DNA of 37,647 bases from Bacteroidales bacterium (GTDB lineage Bacteria; Bacteroidota; Bacteroidia; Bacteroidales; UBA932). The stretch is from positions 1 through 37,647 of the forward strand of contig JAEEQF010000008.1 in assembly GCA_016285175.1 (NCBI GenBank). Reading direction: 5' to 3'. This document shows, in pieces, positions 14,478-22,707 of this stretch. The notes under the pieces are model-generated. The model saw nothing but the letters and a program-made list of their open reading frames with translations, made no database searches and was not told where the DNA came from. The position numbers were made by a program, and so were the translations under genes. The first letter of the stretch is position 1. Every line of letters begins with the position of its first letter.

Positions 14478-14930
14478 ATGACAGAAATCGAAAGCAAACA
14501 CGGCATTGTTTCCCGTCAGCCCTACGAGCTGTATATGTCCATGGTGGACCTGCAGAACTTCCAGCGCATGCTGCCGGAAGACAAGAGAGGCATGATCCAG
14601 GCCAGCTACGACACCCTTACCGCCACCGTGCAGGGCTTCAACATCGGCGTAAAAGTGCATCAGAGAGTGCCGTACAGCCGTATTGAGCTGGTAGATTACG
14701 GCGCTCCGTTTGCCTTCCATATAGCCATCCATTTCGAACCCGCCGCGGAAGACGCCTTCAAGACGGACTTCTGGATCAAGGCGGAGGCCGACCTGAACCT
14801 CATGATGAAGATGATGCTCTCCGGCAAGATCAAGGAGGCCCTGGACAAAGTGGTGGACGGCCTGGTGGACGCATCCAACGGCAAAATGCCGGAAGGCTTC
14901 GACCCCAACATGTGGCCGGGGAATGTTTGA
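14478..14930 (+). CDS. Conserved protein, probable SRPBCC/START-like fold
   Basis: 150 residues without signal peptide. The order of a starting strand (ESKHGIVSRQPYELYMSMVDLQNFQRMLPEDKRG), a central set of strands (DTLTATVQGFNIGVKVHQRVPYSRIELVDYG, FAFHIAIHFEPA, DFWIKAEADL) and a long C-terminal helix (NLMMKMMLSGKIKEALDKVVDGLVDASNG) is that of an SRPBCC helix-grip protein, which binds hydrophobic ligands in a cavity. No specific ligand residues can be named. It overlaps the methyltransferase gene by 8 nt, which itself overlaps the next gene, so the three form an operon. The fold call rests on pattern and length only. Confidence 0.6.
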   Translation: MTEIESKHGIVSRQPYELYMSMVDLQNFQRMLPEDKRGMIQASYDTLTATVQGFNIGVKVHQRVPYSRIELVDYGAPFAFHIAIHFEPAAEDAFKTDFWIKAEADLNLMMKMMLSGKIKEALDKVVDGLVDASNGKMPEGFDPNMWPGNV

Positions 14931-16071
14931 CCCCCGGTTCATAGAGCTGCTCATCCAGTCCGTGGGTGAGGCCGATGCCGCCACGGCGCTGCAGGCGCTG
15001 GAGGCGGAGCCGTCGGTCTCCATCCGCCTGAACCCTTCCAAACTGCAGGAATGTCCCTTCCCGGATGCCACGCCGGTACCCTGGAGTCCTTATGGCTATT
15101 TTCTCAAAGAGCGCCCCGTCTTTACGCTTGACCCGCTGTTCCATGCCGGTGCCTACTATGTGCAGGACACATCGGCCATGCTGGTGGGGCACCTGTTCCG
15201 GCAGCTTATCGGCCCGCTGCAGGAAGGCCTGTGCGTGCTGGACCTCTGCGCCGCTCCGGGCGGGAAAACCACGGACCTGGCGGCTTCGCTCCGGGAGCAT
15301 GACGGCGGGAAATCCCTGCTGCTGGCAAATGAAGTGATCCGCAGCCGCTACGCCGTCCTCCGCAGCAACGTGGCCACCTGGGGAGACCCGCGCGTGGGAA
15401 CCGTGTCGCGGGACCCGTCGGCCTTTGGCGGTGCGCCCCTTTTCGACGTGGTGGTGGCCGATGTCCCCTGCTCCGGCGAAGGCATGTTCCGCAAGGACCC
15501 CAAGGCGGTGGAGGACTGGTCCCCGGAGACGGTGGATTTCTGCACCGCCCGCTCCCGCAGGATCCTTTCCGGCATCTGGCCCACCCTCAAGGAAGGCGGC
15601 CTGCTGCTCTTTTCCACCTGCACCTTCAACCGGAAGGAAAACGACGAGACCGTAGCCTGGGCCGCCGCCCAGCTGGGGGCCGATATCCTGGACCTGGGGC
15701 TGCAGGAACCTGCTGTCCGTACGGAACACGGCTACCTGATGCTGCCGGGCCGGGTTAGGGGGGAAGGCCAGTACGCCGCCGTGCTACGAAAAAGCGGCAC
15801 CCTTACGCCGCTCCGGAAAGCGGACCCCTTCACCCTTTTCCGCGCCGAACTTCCCGTAGAACCTGCCAACAATCTTCCCCGCTGGGAGGTGGAGCGGGAA
15901 ACCGCCCTCCGCTATCTGCACGGAGACGCGCTCAAACTGGCTCCGGAAGCGCCCATGGGCCCGCTCTGCATCACTTTCAAGGGCCTTCCCCTGGGCCCGG
16001 CCAAAAACCTGGGGACCCGCTGCAACAACCTCTATCCCAAAGATAAACGCATAAAAATGGATATCCGATGA
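14923..16071 (+). CDS. NOL1/NOP2/Sun (RsmF-like) RNA cytosine-C5 methyltransferase
   Basis: 382 residues. The SAM-binding motif LDLCAAPGGKTTDLAASL lies at about 106-123; the motif with catalytic cysteines is present as VADVPCSGEGMFRKDPKAVEDWSPETV and LLFSTCTFNRKENDETV. These two Cys motifs are the hallmark of RNA m5C methyltransferases. The C-terminal part (LFRAELPVEPANNLPRWEVERETALRYLHGD to GPAKNLGTRCNNLYPKDKRIKM) resembles the RsmF/YebU C-terminal domain with its PUA-like region. Expected target is 16S rRNA, by homology only. The start ATG overlaps the end of the SRPBCC-like gene by 8 nt. Confidence 0.9.
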   Translation: MFDPRFIELLIQSVGEADAATALQALEAEPSVSIRLNPSKLQECPFPDATPVPWSPYGYFLKERPVFTLDPLFHAGAYYVQDTSAMLVGHLFRQLIGPLQEGLCVLDLCAAPGGKTTDLAASLREHDGGKSLLLANEVIRSRYAVLRSNVATWGDPRVGTVSRDPSAFGGAPLFDVVVADVPCSGEGMFRKDPKAVEDWSPETVDFCTARSRRILSGIWPTLKEGGLLLFSTCTFNRKENDETVAWAAAQLGADILDLGLQEPAVRTEHGYLMLPGRVRGEGQYAAVLRKSGTLTPLRKADPFTLFRAELPVEPANNLPRWEVERETALRYLHGDALKLAPEAPMGPLCITFKGLPLGPAKNLGTRCNNLYPKDKRIKMDIR

Positions 16072-16991
16072 AAAGATTGATCATACTCAGTGCCCTGCTG
16101 TGCGGCACCCTCCTGGCCGCAGCGCAGACCACCAAGGAAGACTACCTGCGCCGCTACGGCAACCTGGTAGACCGCGTGGGACCCGCCGGCGTGGGCGTGG
16201 AAACGCTGCTGGACAACTGGGCGGCCGCCTATCCGGACGACGACCAGCAGATGGTAGCCCGCTTTGCCTTCTGCTATGCCCGCAGCCAGAGCAGCCAGGT
16301 GATAGAACTGGACAGGGACCGCTATCTGGGCAACGCTCCCCTGCTGCCCATGACGGATTCGCTGGGGGTCAAGCACAATTACTTTGAGGACACGGTGTTT
16401 GACGACGACCTTTTTGCCGATGCCATCCAGAAGATAGACCAGGCCATCGCAAGCAAATCCTGGAAGCTGGACTATCGGTTCATCAAGGTCAACGCCATGC
16501 TGGCCTATGAGAAGGAGAGCCCGGACATGGCCCTGCAGCAGCTGAAGTCTCTGGTAGACGAGCACTTTACCCGCCACCCGGCCTGGGTGTACGAGAGCGT
16601 GGAAAAGATTGGGGACGAGGAATTCTGCGCCTTCATGCAGGACTACTGCGCCGCCATTTTCCGCATCGGCTCGGACGCATCGGCCGAAGCTTTCAAGTCG
16701 CTTTCCGAGCATCTGCTCAAATACAGCAAGAACAACCCGCTGTTCATGAACAACATAGGCTCCTACTGGCTGGTGAAGAAGGACTACAAGAAGGCGGCAA
16801 AGCAGTACGACGCGGTGCTCAAGAAGCATCCCGGCGACATTACCGCCATCCGGAACGGCATGCTCACGGCCCGTGCGGCCAAAGACGCCAAGATGGAGAA
16901 GAAATACCTTGCCCTCATGGTCAAATACGGTGAAACGGAAGTGGACCGGATGTCGGCCCAGGCCAGGCTGGATGCGATGGGAAAGAAGTAG
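16068..16991 (+). CDS. Exported protein with TPR-like repeats
   Basis: 307 residues starting MKRLIILSALLCGTLLAAAQ, a clear signal peptide with cleavage after AAAQ. The remainder is helical; the best TPR-like segment is NPLFMNNIGSYWLVKKDYKKAAKQYDAVLKKHPGDITAIRNGMLTARAAKDAKMEKKYLALMVKYG near the C-terminus. The middle part (LFADAIQKIDQAIASKSWKLDYRFIKVNAML) looks like degenerate repeats. The ATG overlaps the methyltransferase stop (ATGA), so it is translated with that gene although no functional link is obvious. Function unknown; probably protein binding in the periplasm. Confidence 0.75.
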   Translation: MKRLIILSALLCGTLLAAAQTTKEDYLRRYGNLVDRVGPAGVGVETLLDNWAAAYPDDDQQMVARFAFCYARSQSSQVIELDRDRYLGNAPLLPMTDSLGVKHNYFEDTVFDDDLFADAIQKIDQAIASKSWKLDYRFIKVNAMLAYEKESPDMALQQLKSLVDEHFTRHPAWVYESVEKIGDEEFCAFMQDYCAAIFRIGSDASAEAFKSLSEHLLKYSKNNPLFMNNIGSYWLVKKDYKKAAKQYDAVLKKHPGDITAIRNGMLTARAAKDAKMEKKYLALMVKYGETEVDRMSAQARLDAMGKK

Positions 16992-17045
16992 TGAAACTTT
17001 TTTCCAAAATCCGCCGTATTATATAAGTATCGCATTTTCACGTGT

Positions 17046-18095
17046 ATGAAACTGTCCCAATTCAATTTTGACCTAAGCAAGGACCGCATTGCACAGGAAC
17101 CTCCCCGCTGGAGGGACGAAGCCCGCCTGATGGTCCTGCACAAAGACTCCGGGGAACTGGAGCATCGCCAGTTCAAGGATATCATAGACTATTTCGGCAA
17201 GGGAGACACCTTCGTGCTCAACGACACCAAGGTATTCCCGGCCCGTCTGTACGGCAAGAAGGAAAAGACCGGTGCCGACATCATGGTGCTGCTTCTGAGG
17301 GAACTGAACCGGGAGCAGCGCCTGTGGGACGTGATCGTGGATCCGGCCCGCAAGATCCGTATCGGCAACAAGCTCTACTTCGGCGAGGATGAGAGCCTGG
17401 TGGCCGAAGTGATTGACAACACCACCTCCCGCGGCCGTACCCTGCGCTTCCTCTTCGACGGTTCCTACGAGGATTTCAAGGAAGCCCTTTTCGCCCTGGG
17501 AGAGCCCTACGTGCCCGAATGGGTCAAGGAAAAGGTGTCCCCGGAAGATACGGAGAACTACCAGACCATCTTTGCGGACAAGGAGGGTGCCGTAAGCGCT
17601 CCCGCCGCCGGCCTGCACTTCAGCCGGGAACTTTTCAACCGCATGATCCTGAAGGACATCGAGAAGACTTTCATCACCGTGCACATGGGTATCGGCCAGT
17701 TCCGTACCGTGGACGTGGAAGACCTTTCCAAGCACAGGATGGACTCCGAGCGCCTCATCATCACCCAGGAGGCGGCCGATGTGATCAACAAGGCCAAGCG
17801 CACAGGCAAGAAAGTGGTTGCCGTGGGTACCACGGTGATGCGGGGCCTGGAGACCTATGTCACCACCACGCACGAGGTGAACGCCTTTGACGGCTGGACC
17901 AACAAGTTCATCTTCCCGCCGTACCAGTACGCCGTTCCGGATGCCATCGTTTCCAACTTCCACCTGCCCCAGTCCACCATGCTCATGTGCGTGGCGGCCT
18001 TCGGCGGATACAAGGGTGTGATGCATGCCTACGAGGTGGCCTTGGAGGAAGGATACAAGTTCGGCCCGTACGGGGACGCCCTCCTCATTGTGTAG
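17046..18095 (+). CDS. queA: S-adenosylmethionine:tRNA ribosyltransferase-isomerase
   Basis: 349 residues, the family length. It shows the expected N-terminus (KLSQFNFDLSKDRIAQEPPRWRDEARLMVLHKDSGELEHRQFKDI), FVLNDTKVFPARLYG, the AAPAAGLHF-type motif as SAPAAGLHFSRELF, the HMGIGQFRTVDVED segment, and the C-terminal NFHLPQSTMLMCVAAFGGY. QueA transfers and isomerises the ribosyl part of SAM onto preQ1-modified tRNA to give epoxyqueuosine at position 34. It stands alone between a 54-nt upstream gap and a strong downstream terminator. Confidence 0.97.
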   Translation: MKLSQFNFDLSKDRIAQEPPRWRDEARLMVLHKDSGELEHRQFKDIIDYFGKGDTFVLNDTKVFPARLYGKKEKTGADIMVLLLRELNREQRLWDVIVDPARKIRIGNKLYFGEDESLVAEVIDNTTSRGRTLRFLFDGSYEDFKEALFALGEPYVPEWVKEKVSPEDTENYQTIFADKEGAVSAPAAGLHFSRELFNRMILKDIEKTFITVHMGIGQFRTVDVEDLSKHRMDSERLIITQEAADVINKAKRTGKKVVAVGTTVMRGLETYVTTTHEVNAFDGWTNKFIFPPYQYAVPDAIVSNFHLPQSTMLMCVAAFGGYKGVMHAYEVALEEGYKFGPYGDALLIV

Positions 18096-18123
18096 AATCG
18101 GTTGAAACCGATAAAAAATCGTA

Positions 18124-18161
18124 AAAAACAGTACAATCATTCAACCGATTGTGCTGTTTTT
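18124..18161 (+). terminator. Rho-independent terminator after queA
   Basis: Left arm AACAGTACAATC (18127-18138) pairs with 18147-18158 with one G-U pair; flanking A and T runs extend the stem and provide the U-tract. It lies about 30 nt after the queA stop. A smaller hairpin ATCGGTT-GA-AACCGAT lies at 18097-18112. Confidence 0.85.
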
Positions 18162-18174
18162 CGTTTTTCCGCCT

Positions 18175-18181
18175 TAACTTG
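18175..18181 (+). promoter_or_regulatory. Possible -7 box of dprA
   Basis: TAACTTG is one T short of TAnnTTTG and ends 5 nt before the ATG at 18187. If used, the dprA mRNA would be leaderless or nearly so. The spacing resembles the boxes before the porin and tatD genes. Confidence 0.35.
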
Positions 18182-18186
18182 GCGGC

Positions 18187-19512
18187 ATGAGCAGTTATGA
18201 CGAAACCGTGGCGCTGTGCGCCCTGAACAAGATTTTCGGCTACCATCCCCGCCTGGCCCTGGACCTGATGGAACGCTCCGGAAGTGCCCTGGCTCTCTTC
18301 GACGGCTCCCTGGCCGCAGGGGCCATTAATTCTGAGGCACAGGATGCCCTTTCCTCCGCGAAAAAACATGCCGATGCTCCCTTACCTGAGGTACAGGAGA
18401 CCCTTTCCTCCGCAAAAAAGAAGGCCGATGCTACGGAAAGGGCCTCCTGTACCTCCAGGACGGAGTGGGCCCTGTTAAATTTGTTGCCACAGCTGGTGCC
18501 TTCGCAGCTGGAGTGGGCTGCAGGGGAACTGGAGAAGGTGCGGGAGCGGGGGTGCCGGTTTATCAGTTTTCTGGATGAGGATTATCCTGCGGCTTTGCAG
18601 GAGTGCCCGGGGCCGCCTTTGGGTTTATATATGAGGGCGGCATCTTCCGCCACTGAAGTATTTGGGCTCCGGCCCATGGTTGCTTTTGTGGGAACCAGGG
18701 ATCTGAGCCCTTACGGGAAGGCCTGGTGCCAGAAGCTGGTGCAGGCGCTTGCTGAAGCGCCCGTTCAGCCTGCCATCGTAAGCGGGTTGGCGCTGGGGGT
18801 GGACGGGGTGGTGCACCGGACGGCGCTGGAGTGCGGGCTCCCCACTGTGGGCGTCATGGCCACGGGGATCGAGGCGGTCTATCCCTGGCAGCACGAAAAA
18901 CTGGCAGCGGAGATAGCATCGGCCCCGGGCAGCGCACTGGTAACGGACTATCCTCTGGAGACATCGCCGGTGGCCCTCAATTTTGTACGGCGGAACCGGA
19001 TTATCGCCGGGCTGGTTTCGGCGGTGGTGGTTGTGGAGTCAAAGACCAAAGGGGGTTCGCTGATGACGGCCAAATATGCCGTTGAGTATAACCGGGATGT
19101 GTTTGCGGTCCCGGGGAGGCTGGACGATTTCCGGAGTGCCGGCTGCAATTCCCTTATCGCTTCGCAGATGGCCCGGATTGTCACTTCTCCTGCCCAGCTG
19201 GTGGATGCGCTGGGCCTGGGCGGGCCGCGCCGGCACCGGGGGGAAGGCGGCTCCTGGGTCACATCCCAGGCGGGCGACCCGCCGGAAAAGGTCCTGCAGG
19301 CCGCTCTGGCGCGGAAATTCGGACCGGGGTCGCCGCTGGTGGAGATCGGCCTGGCCGTGCAGCGGCAACGGGGCATCACGCCCGAAGAGCTGGTTGCCAC
19401 GCTCCATCGGCCCTATGGGGAAGTCCTCGCCGGAATCGGCACCCTGGAGGCCGACGGCTTTATTACCACGGACCTGCTGCAAAGATGTTCAATTGCCGGG
19501 AAATTTGCGTAA
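18187..19512 (+). CDS. dprA: DNA-processing protein DprA/Smf with a repeated insertion
   Basis: 441 residues, longer than the usual 360-380. Residues 1-48 are the N-terminal helical part (ALNKIFGYHPRLALDLMERSGSALALF). Residues about 50-90 are an insertion built from two 18-residue units (QDALSSAKKHADAPLPEV and QETLSSAKKKADATERAS) that come from the palindromic element described separately. The Rossmann-like core follows: VAFVGTRDLSPYGKAW, VSGLALGVDGVVHRTALECGLPTVGVMATGIEAVYPWQHEKLA, FVRRNRIIAGLVSAVVVVESKTKGGSLMTAKYAVEYNRDVFAVPG, with a C-terminal winged-helix-like end (VQRQRGITPEELVATLHRPYGEVLAGIGTLEADGFI). DprA loads RecA on single-stranded DNA during transformation. The insert lies before the conserved core, so activity is probably kept. 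Confidence 0.95.
   Translation: MSSYDETVALCALNKIFGYHPRLALDLMERSGSALALFDGSLAAGAINSEAQDALSSAKKHADAPLPEVQETLSSAKKKADATERASCTSRTEWALLNLLPQLVPSQLEWAAGELEKVRERGCRFISFLDEDYPAALQECPGPPLGLYMRAASSATEVFGLRPMVAFVGTRDLSPYGKAWCQKLVQALAEAPVQPAIVSGLALGVDGVVHRTALECGLPTVGVMATGIEAVYPWQHEKLAAEIASAPGSALVTDYPLETSPVALNFVRRNRIIAGLVSAVVVVESKTKGGSLMTAKYAVEYNRDVFAVPGRLDDFRSAGCNSLIASQMARIVTSPAQLVDALGLGGPRRHRGEGGSWVTSQAGDPPEKVLQAALARKFGPGSPLVEIGLAVQRQRGITPEELVATLHRPYGEVLAGIGTLEADGFITTDLLQRCSIAGKFA
18331..18455 (+). repeat. In-frame palindromic element in dprA, tandem copy
   Basis: Two 54-nt units start at 18331 and 18385. The second has the complete structure: left arm 18388-18408, 26-nt centre 18409-18434 ending GGCCGATGCTAC, right arm 18435-18455, with 20 of 21 arm positions paired (one A-C). 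The first unit keeps the left arm (18334-18354) and centre (18355-18380) but has no right arm of its own; its left arm could also pair with the single right arm at 19 of 21 positions. The frame gives SSAKKHADA and SSAKKKADA. Confidence 0.85.
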
Positions 19513-19517
19513 CTTTG
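19510..19517 (+). promoter_or_regulatory. -7 box of tatD, overlapping the dprA stop
   Basis: TAACTTTG matches TAnnTTTG, begins inside the dprA stop codon and ends 9 nt before the tatD ATG (19527). The predicted leader is only a few nucleotides long. Confidence 0.55.
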
Positions 19518-19526
19518 TAGATTGGA

Positions 19527-20297
19527 ATGTACATAGACACGCATACCCACTTTTACGACGAGTGGCTGCTCCCGGATGCGGAGGCGGCCATTCTGAGGGC
19601 ACTGGAGGCCGGTGTGGGCAAAATGATCCAGGCCGATGTGGACTCCCGCGAGCGCCCGGCCATGTGGGAGATAGGGAACCGGCACCCCGGAGTCATTTAT
19701 CAGATGCTGGGACTTTACCCCGGTTCCGTAGCCGATAACTGGCGGGAAGAACTGGACGAAGTCTATCATATTGCCGACGTGCAGAGGGCTGTCGTGGCCA
19801 TCGGGGAAATCGGCCTGGACTATCATGAGGGGCTGGGATTCGTGAAGGAGCAGAAGGAGGTGCTGCGGCTGCAGCTGGAACTGGCGGCCAGGATGGACCT
19901 GCCGGTGAATATCCATCTCCGGGATGCCTGGGAGGACTTTTTCGGGGTACTGGCCGATTGCCGTCACCTGCACCTTAGGGGCAATCTCCACTGCTTTACC
20001 GCCAGCTACGAAATATACGAACGGGCCAACCGGTACGGGGATTTCTCCGTGGGGATCGGCGGGGTTGTCACCTTCAAGAACGCTTCGCTGGCCAAGACCC
20101 TGGAGCGCATTCCGCTGGAGAAGATCCTGCTGGAGACGGACGCCCCCTACCTGGCCCCCGTCCCGCACCGGGGACAGCGCAACGAGAGCGCGTATCTGCC
20201 CCTGATCGCTGCCAAAGTGGCCGATATCAAAGGCCTGTCCCTTGACGAAACCGAAACCATCACAACGAATAACGCTGAAACGCTTTTCCAAATATGA
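19527..20297 (+). CDS. tatD: TatD-family metal-dependent DNase
   Basis: 256 residues. Metal ligands are visible as DTHTHFYD at the N-terminus, GEIGLDYH with the bridging Glu, NIHLRDA, HCFTA, and the final LLETDAPYLAP. This is the complete TatD TIM-barrel set. Family enzymes are 3'-5' exonucleases acting on DNA and are linked to DNA repair. Its last bases overlap the ansA start (ATGA at 20294-20297), so the two genes form an operon. Confidence 0.95.
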   Translation: MYIDTHTHFYDEWLLPDAEAAILRALEAGVGKMIQADVDSRERPAMWEIGNRHPGVIYQMLGLYPGSVADNWREELDEVYHIADVQRAVVAIGEIGLDYHEGLGFVKEQKEVLRLQLELAARMDLPVNIHLRDAWEDFFGVLADCRHLHLRGNLHCFTASYEIYERANRYGDFSVGIGGVVTFKNASLAKTLERIPLEKILLETDAPYLAPVPHRGQRNESAYLPLIAAKVADIKGLSLDETETITTNNAETLFQI

Positions 20298-21325
20298 GTG
20301 CTTCTGTATTAATCATTTACACCGGAGGGACCATCGGCATGAAGGAAGACCCGATGGACGGGACCCTGAAACCCTTCGACTTCAGCCAGATCAAGGCGGA
20401 GGTCCCGGAACTGAACAAATTCGCCGTCCGGATAGACTCCTACACCTTCGATCCGCTCATCGACTCTTCCGACGTGGAGCCCTCCCTGTGGATTTCCCTG
20501 GCGGAGATTATCCGGGACCGCTACGAGGAGTATGACGGCTTTGTGATCCTGCACGGCACGGACACCATGGCCTACAGCGCCTCCACGCTCAGTTTCATGC
20601 TGGAAGGACTAACCAAGCCGGTCATCTTTACCGGGAGCCAGCTGCCCATCGGCGTGCCCCGCACGGACGGAAAGGAGAACCTGATATCGGCCGTGGAAAT
20701 TGCCGCCGCCAAGGACGAGAAAGGGCATGCGCGTGTGCCGGAAGTGGCCATCTGCTTCGACTCGCAGCTGCTCCGGGGAAACCGCTGCGTCAAATACAGC
20801 GCCGAGGCCTTCAACGCCTTCGCCTCCCCCAACTGTCCGCCCCTGGCCGAGGCGGGCATCAACATCCGCTACAACACGGACCTTATCCGCAAACCCGTTT
20901 ACTGGGATGCGCAGCTCCGGGTGCAGACCCGCCTGGACACCCGGGTGTCCATCCTCAAGGTGCATCCGGGCATGACCCCGCAGGTGATGCGCTCGGTGGT
21001 CTGCGACCCTCTAACCCGCGCATGCATCCTGGAAACCTACGGTTCCGGAAACGCGCTGTCCCGGGAATGGTTCCTGGATATCCTGCGGGAAGCCACCGCC
21101 AAAGGGAAGATACTCCTGAACGTAACCCAGTGTAAATCAGGCACTGTGAACATGGACCTGTATGCCACTGGCGCCTCCCTCAAGCACGCCGGTGTGCTGT
21201 CCGGAGTAGACATCACCACCGAAGCCGCCCTTGGAAAGCTGTTCTGCCTGATGGGCCGCAACGACAATAACGACTGGGTTAAAACCATGCTGGAAAAGGA
21301 CCTTTGTGGCGAAATAAGCAAATAA
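20294..21325 (+). CDS. ansA: Type I L-asparaginase
   Basis: 343 residues, cytoplasmic (no signal peptide). The first catalytic loop is YTGGTIGM with the nucleophilic Thr at residue 10; the second is ILHGTDTMAYSASTLSFML, with the conserved Thr-Asp pair; FTGSQLPIGVPRTDGKENL follows. The C-terminal domain is complete (GTVNMDLYATGASLKHAGVLSGVDITTEAALGKLFCLMG). It hydrolyses asparagine to aspartate and ammonia. The start overlaps the tatD stop by 4 nt. Confidence 0.95.
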   Translation: MSASVLIIYTGGTIGMKEDPMDGTLKPFDFSQIKAEVPELNKFAVRIDSYTFDPLIDSSDVEPSLWISLAEIIRDRYEEYDGFVILHGTDTMAYSASTLSFMLEGLTKPVIFTGSQLPIGVPRTDGKENLISAVEIAAAKDEKGHARVPEVAICFDSQLLRGNRCVKYSAEAFNAFASPNCPPLAEAGINIRYNTDLIRKPVYWDAQLRVQTRLDTRVSILKVHPGMTPQVMRSVVCDPLTRACILETYGSGNALSREWFLDILREATAKGKILLNVTQCKSGTVNMDLYATGASLKHAGVLSGVDITTEAALGKLFCLMGRNDNNDWVKTMLEKDLCGEISK

Positions 21326-21327
21326 TC

Positions 21328-21358
21328 TTTGGCTTTTTGAAATTTTATTGCTAACTTG
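21328..21358 (+). promoter_or_regulatory. Promoter of the Exb cluster
   Basis: TTTG at 21328-21331 is followed after 20 nt by TAACTTG at 21352-21358, one T short of the -7 consensus. A leader of roughly 60 nt would precede the exbB ATG at 21425. Confidence 0.5.
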
Positions 21359-21424
21359 CACGACCGAATATAGTGGATATACTAACAACTAATTCAATTT
21401 ATAACTAACAACTCAAAAACGATT

Positions 21425-22216
21425 ATGAAAAAGTTTTTCATGTTCTTGGCAGTTGCCAGTCTCATGACTTTCACTGCTAGCATCGTCGCTTCTGCACAGG
21501 AAGAGGCAGCCCCCGCCGCTGTGGAACAGGTTGCCGATGACGCCGAAGAGGTTATCGACCTTTTCGCCGGTTCCGGTGAGGAAGTTCCTCTCCACCAGGC
21601 CCTGAAGACCAAGTTCATCGAAGGTGGTGCAGGCTTCATGTCCCTCATCATCATCTGCTTGATCCTGGGTATGGCCCTCGCTATCGAGCGTATCCTGTAT
21701 CTGGCCTTCTCCAAGACCAACACCACCAAGCTCCTGGACAACGTAGAGAAAGCCCTCGAGGAAGGTGGCATTGAGAAAGCCAAGGAAGTTTGCCGCAATA
21801 CCCGCGGCCCGGTTGCCAGCATCTTCTATCAGGGCCTGCTCCGCGCAGACCAGGGTGTGGATGTTGTGGAGAAGACCATCGTTTCCTATGGCGGTGTTCA
21901 GATGAGCCTCATGGAGAACGGCCTCAGCTGGATCGGTCTGTTCATTTCCATCGCCCCGTCCCTGGGATTCCTTGGTACCGTTATCGGTATGATCCAGGCC
22001 TTCGACGCCATTCAGGCTGCCGGTGATATCTCCCCGAACGTTGTGGCCGGCGGTATGAAGGTGGCCCTCATCACCACCGTGGGCGGTCTCATCGTCGCTA
22101 TGATCCTTCAGCTTTTCTACAACTACATCATTGCCAAGATCGACTCCCTGTCCATCGATATGGAAGACTCTTCCATCCGCTTCGTGGACACCATGGTTAA
22201 GTACAACAAGAAATAA
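21425..22216 (+). CDS. exbB: ExbB/TolQ/MotA-family proton channel protein
   Basis: 263 residues. MKKFFMFLAVASLMTFTASIVASAQ is an N-terminal signal-like segment often seen in Bacteroidota ExbB. An acidic Ala-rich stretch follows, then membrane segments at about 77-96 (FMSLIIICLILGMALAIERI), 172-195 (LSWIGLFISIAPSLGFLGTVIGMIQAF) and 210-235 (GGMKVALITTVGGLIVAMILQLFYNYI). GLFISIAPSLGFLGTVIGMI is the family signature. It forms a proton channel with ExbD to energise TonB or related complexes. First gene of a four-gene cluster. Confidence 0.93.
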   Translation: MKKFFMFLAVASLMTFTASIVASAQEEAAPAAVEQVADDAEEVIDLFAGSGEEVPLHQALKTKFIEGGAGFMSLIIICLILGMALAIERILYLAFSKTNTTKLLDNVEKALEEGGIEKAKEVCRNTRGPVASIFYQGLLRADQGVDVVEKTIVSYGGVQMSLMENGLSWIGLFISIAPSLGFLGTVIGMIQAFDAIQAAGDISPNVVAGGMKVALITTVGGLIVAMILQLFYNYIIAKIDSLSIDMEDSSIRFVDTMVKYNKK

Positions 22217-22240
22217 TCAACCCCTTTAATTCCACAAACA

Positions 22241-22699
22241 ATGGAAAACCAGAAATACGCTAAATTATTCAAGATCGTCCTCTGGGTCCTCATGATTCTG
22301 AGCGTCGGCGTGCTGGTGTGGGGTTCGATTAAGGGATTTCCGAAAACCGTCGCACAGGACAATGGCACTGTGGACCCGCTGCTCTTCTGGGCATATATCG
22401 TCCTGGGCATCGCACTTGCAGCCGTCATCCTCGTGGGCCTTTTTGTGACGGCCACCACAAATCCCAAGGGTCTCATCAAGATCGGTATTGCCGTCCTGGC
22501 AGCAGCCGTCCTTTTCGGCATATGCTACCTGCTCGCTTCCGGCGCTCCGGCCATCGGTTATTCCGGGGCCACGCCGCCCACTGCTACTGAGCTCAAGATG
22601 ACCGACACCGTCCTCAACCTCGCATACCTGGTGGGTGGAGCCACTATCCTCTCCATCATCTTTGCAGAGGTGTTCATCGCCATCCGTAATAAAAAGTAA
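22241..22699 (+). CDS. Small membrane protein in the Exb cluster
   Basis: 152 residues with four hydrophobic segments: about 11-30 (IVLWVLMILSVGVLVWGSI), 46-70 (LLFWAYIVLGIALAAVILVGLFV), 78-97 (LIKIGIAVLAAAVLFGICYLLA) and 128-146 (VLNLAYLVGGATILSIIFAEVFI). No known domain is recognised. Its place between exbB and exbD, with gaps of 24 and 8 nt, suggests an accessory subunit of this proton-channel complex. I do not know an experimental role. Confidence 0.75.
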   Translation: MENQKYAKLFKIVLWVLMILSVGVLVWGSIKGFPKTVAQDNGTVDPLLFWAYIVLGIALAAVILVGLFVTATTNPKGLIKIGIAVLAAAVLFGICYLLASGAPAIGYSGATPPTATELKMTDTVLNLAYLVGGATILSIIFAEVFIAIRNKK

Positions 22700-22707
22700 A
22701 CGAAACC

